A stretch of DNA of 64,000 bases from Anaspis maculata. Its lineage: Eukaryota > Arthropoda > Insecta > Coleoptera > Scraptiidae. The position numbers were made by a program, and so were the translations under genes. Positions 61,811 through 64,000 of this stretch are shown in pieces. The notes under the pieces are model-generated. The model saw only the letters and a list, made by a program, of their open reading frames with translations, did no database searches and was not told where the DNA came from. The stretch spans positions 20,546,892 through 20,610,891 of the forward strand of contig OX421964.1 in assembly GCA_949128115.1 (NCBI GenBank). The letters run 5' to 3'. Positions within the stretch are counted from its first letter, which is position 1. Each line of letters begins with the position of its first letter.

Positions 61811-62030
61811 TGTATATCCCATACACTTCTTATTTTCAGTAGAATGATCTTTTGGAGAAAAAATAAAGTGACAAGCTGGGGGCTACAGCTACGGCTGATG
61901 GCACCTGCAAAGTTTTGGAGCGAAACTATCCGCGGCCATCGGCCGTATTCTCCCAGCGCCCCAGCTTGTCACTTTATTTCTGCTCCAAAAGATCATTCTA
62001 CTGAAAATAGAAGGTGTATGGGATATATGT
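61811..62030. repeat. Long hairpin (about 70-bp arms) nested in the 61.5-64 kb element
   Basis: The left arm (from TATATCCCATACAC through TAAAGTGACAAGCTGGGG) reappears inverted after a roughly 75-base centre that itself contains CGGCTGATGGC / GCCATCGGCCG. Arm identity is high by eye. It is probably a nested MITE. Confidence 0.8.
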
Positions 62031-62162
62031 ATCGTGATGTGTCGTATGCGATCCCCACGAGGATCCCCAGCACCTAGAGACCAAAGCTCCAAAATTCAGA
62101 CACGAGCTCAGATTCCTATCTGTGTTTTGCTCAGCATTCTGTTTTGCTCATTTTGCAAGTCT

Positions 62163-62176
62163 CCCCCCCCCCCCCC
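62163..62176. repeat. Poly-C tract
   Basis: Fourteen consecutive C residues, then GCCC. An assembly-error-prone homopolymer. Confidence 0.9.
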
Positions 62177-62579
62177 GCCCTGTCTTCCTGAGTAAGAGGT
62201 ACATAAGACAAGATAAGAAGCCGGAGTGAGCCTTCAGTCTTCGCTTCCAGTATTGGTCATGGAAAGCTCAAAGCGTCCCAACACGGAAGTCAGCACATCA
62301 GCTGTTGAAGTTCTGACAACACAACCGTGAAAGGAATTGAATTTTGGGAAATAATAGTGAGTGAAATCGGGGTGGAAATCCCGCTTCACTTGAAAATTTT
62401 GCTCCATTCTCAGCGCAGTTACCCAAAAAATGGGAGAATCCGTTCAGCTTCAATTTGTCCGTCATTCGTCAGTCCATACCCGAGATAACTATTTTGGAGA
62501 AGAAGATGTCGATATGATGTGAACGCTGATCAATAGTACATTATGTCCAGGATGTCAAGTTGACTTTGATTTTTTGTTA

Positions 62580-63400
62580 CTTTGTCGCCATCTTTGATCC
62601 GCCATTTTGAATTTTCTCTAGAATGATCCGATTTGGATCAAATTTGCAGAAAATGTGAACCACATCAAGATACATCCATTTTTTGGCGATTGATGCTCCG
62701 TCGCCATCTTATTTTGTTCCATCCATATTGGAAATGGAAATGTTTTGAAGTTAGAATTAAATTCGCTATTTTGAATGCTTTGCTGCCTTCTGCCGTGATA
62801 CACCATTATGACATTTCCACATTTTGTCGCCACTTGTATACGCTATTTTGAAGTTTTTTTAATACGATCAGCTTTTGATTAAACTTGGCGTTTATTTAAT
62901 AGAGTATGAAGTTCTCATACCGATTATTAATCTCAGGGTCGGTTCGTCGATATGCCGCCATATTGAATTTCTTCTCAAGTGGAACTACTATCGGCGAAAG
63001 ACTTCATCCTCGGCTGTACTGATCTAGTTTTTTCAGTTATCCGTATCTGCTGACATGGATACGGCAAGTGTCGTAGGTATATTGCGCCATTTTACATCTC
63101 GCCGCCATTTTGGTCCACCATATTGATCATCTTTGAAAGTTATCCGAATCTGATGAAATTTGACTACGTGTAGCTCTCATACCTAAATTTAACTTCCAAA
63201 GTGAATTTTACGGTAGGCCACCATAATAATCCGCCATATTGAAATACAGAAATACAGCGATAGGCAAGTTGACATAATCAATTTTCAGCGTTTAAAAAAA
63301 ACGCTACTGGGAAGGCTTTGCTGCCTTTTGTCGTGATAGGCCATATGAAATTATCACATTCTGCCGCCATTTCCATCCGCCGCGCCATATTGAATTTTTT
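62580..63400. repeat. Degenerate GCCGCCATNTTG repeats
   Basis: GCCGCCAT(A/T)TTGAA-like words recur about every 100-180 bases with ATGATCCGATT-like spacers. This resembles the cleaner 118-bp tandem array at 53661-54040. Confidence 0.6.
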
Positions 63401-63428
63401 CAAATATGATCCAATTCCCATGAAAAAT

Positions 63429-63620
63429 TCATATATATATATATATATTTATTTATTTAATTGTCTTATTTTACGAGGCGACATTCAGCTATAAGCTGCT
63501 CTACCATGCAACCTCGGGGACAGCACAAAATATCCATGGATGAAGTAGGATTCGAACCCACACAGGGCAGCGCGAATGGTTTGGCTTGCCATCATCTGTA
63601 CCACTCGGCCACCACCGCTA
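63429..63620 (-). mobile_element. tRNA-derived SINE
   Basis: Read on the minus strand, an A box (GTGGCCGAGTGG at 63601-63612) is followed by a perfect B box (GGTTCGAATCC at 63548-63558). An unrelated body follows, then a 3' simple-sequence tail (TAAA)n(TA)n at 63429-63458. The two ends do not form an acceptor stem, which argues against a true tRNA. The A/B spacing, body and tail are the normal SINE layout. It lies inside the larger 61471-63980 element. Confidence 0.7.
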
Positions 63621-63749
63621 TATCATTTCATTTATTTATATATTTTGCCTATTTCCTATGTAACAATATTCAGTACATCCCCACATAGGAAAGTATGACC
63701 TATATGGATATTTTAACAATTTTCCGAACTATTTTGAACGCTTATGTAA

Positions 63750-63945
63750 TACTGTGCAATGTTTGTGCAATGGTGTGCAATGTTGTGCAATGCTTGTGCA
63801 ATGCTGTGCAATGCTTGTGTAATGCTGTGCAATGCTTGTGCAATGGTGTGCAATGCTTGTGCAATGCTGTGCAATGTTTGTGCAATGGTGTGCAATGTGT
63901 GCAATGTTTGTGCAATGGTGTGCAATGTTTGTGCAATATTGCACA
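63750..63945. repeat. TGTGCAATGCT minisatellite, right array
   Basis: Same unit and same orientation as the array at 61500-61730, 2 kb away, near the opposite end of the element. Several units are the 10-bp form GTGCAATGCT. All ORFs here are repeat shadows. Confidence 0.95.
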
Positions 63946-64000
63946 GTGGGACACGTAATTTGGGAGTGATTGCCCCCTCGCTTGGAGCCATCAGGCTACT

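Larger units (their letters stand above)
61471..63980. mobile_element. 2.5 kb non-autonomous element with 15-16 bp inverted ends and 8-9 bp target duplication
   Basis: The left end GAGGGGGCAATCACT (61471-61485) is matched by AGTGATTGCCCCCTC (63965-63979). The word CTTGGAGCC lies just outside both ends (61462-61470 and 63981-63989). If the leading C belongs to the terminal repeat, the duplication is 8 bp instead. TGTGCAATGCT minisatellites sit next to both ends in the same orientation. A SINE, a hairpin and GCCGCCAT repeats lie inside. No transposase frame is visible. An 8-9 bp duplication fits hAT or MULE-type transposition. Confidence 0.65.

Noticed and set aside
61408..61842. Cys-rich and His/Thr-rich long ORFs on both strands (also 63695-63991)
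   Set aside because: They translate the TGTGCAATGCT minisatellite; open in all frames because the unit contains no stop.

Overview
The window reads as a piece of an insect (at least pancrustacean) nuclear chromosome. It is AT-rich, has no bacterial-style gene packing, carries many degraded transposons, and holds one clear host gene. That gene is an intronless seven-finger C2H2 zinc-finger gene on the minus strand (44029-46353). Its domain order matches Zelda/vielfaltig, the pioneer factor of zygotic genome activation. I cannot settle the order; the repeat style (many TA-flanked CAGGGTG termini, foldback elements, GCCGCCAT satellites) is seen in beetles and hemipterans.

Layout. 1-7.2 kb is a chain of inverted-repeat (foldback) elements, several with readable 2-3 bp target duplications and one inserted exactly at the edge of another. 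7.2-13 kb is mostly single-copy looking DNA with one MITE; 8.6-10.9 kb is a candidate regulatory block. 13-18 kb holds a dispersed repeat (a second copy lies at 55.8 kb) and another foldback. 20.6-22.7 kb is a TA-flanked inverted-repeat element. 23.1-25.8 kb is an unusual element with ends built of a 15-16 bp tandem repeat, a degenerate minisatellite interior and a 9-bp flanking duplication. 26.2-38.4 kb holds four protein-coding transposon remnants (a HEEADTR-type ORF, a PHD-finger ORF1/endonuclease non-LTR fragment, a Tc1-like transposase tail and a retroelement 3' ORF) plus a 1.5 kb palindrome. 40.6-41.8 kb is another foldback.

44-47 kb is the zelda locus with a GC-rich upstream segment. 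47.4-51 kb contains further foldbacks, a tRNA-like sequence and a 2.05 kb palindrome made of inverted tandem arrays. 51.4-56.5 kb is tandem duplications and repeat copies. 61.5-64.0 kb is a second large element with 15-16 bp terminal inverted repeats, an 8-9 bp target duplication, two TGTGCAATGCT arrays and an internal tRNA-derived SINE.

The genes do not form a pathway. The biology is one developmental regulator surrounded by non-autonomous transposons, most of them palindromic. All repeat calls come from reading the sequence by eye; arm identities are approximate and no database search was run.
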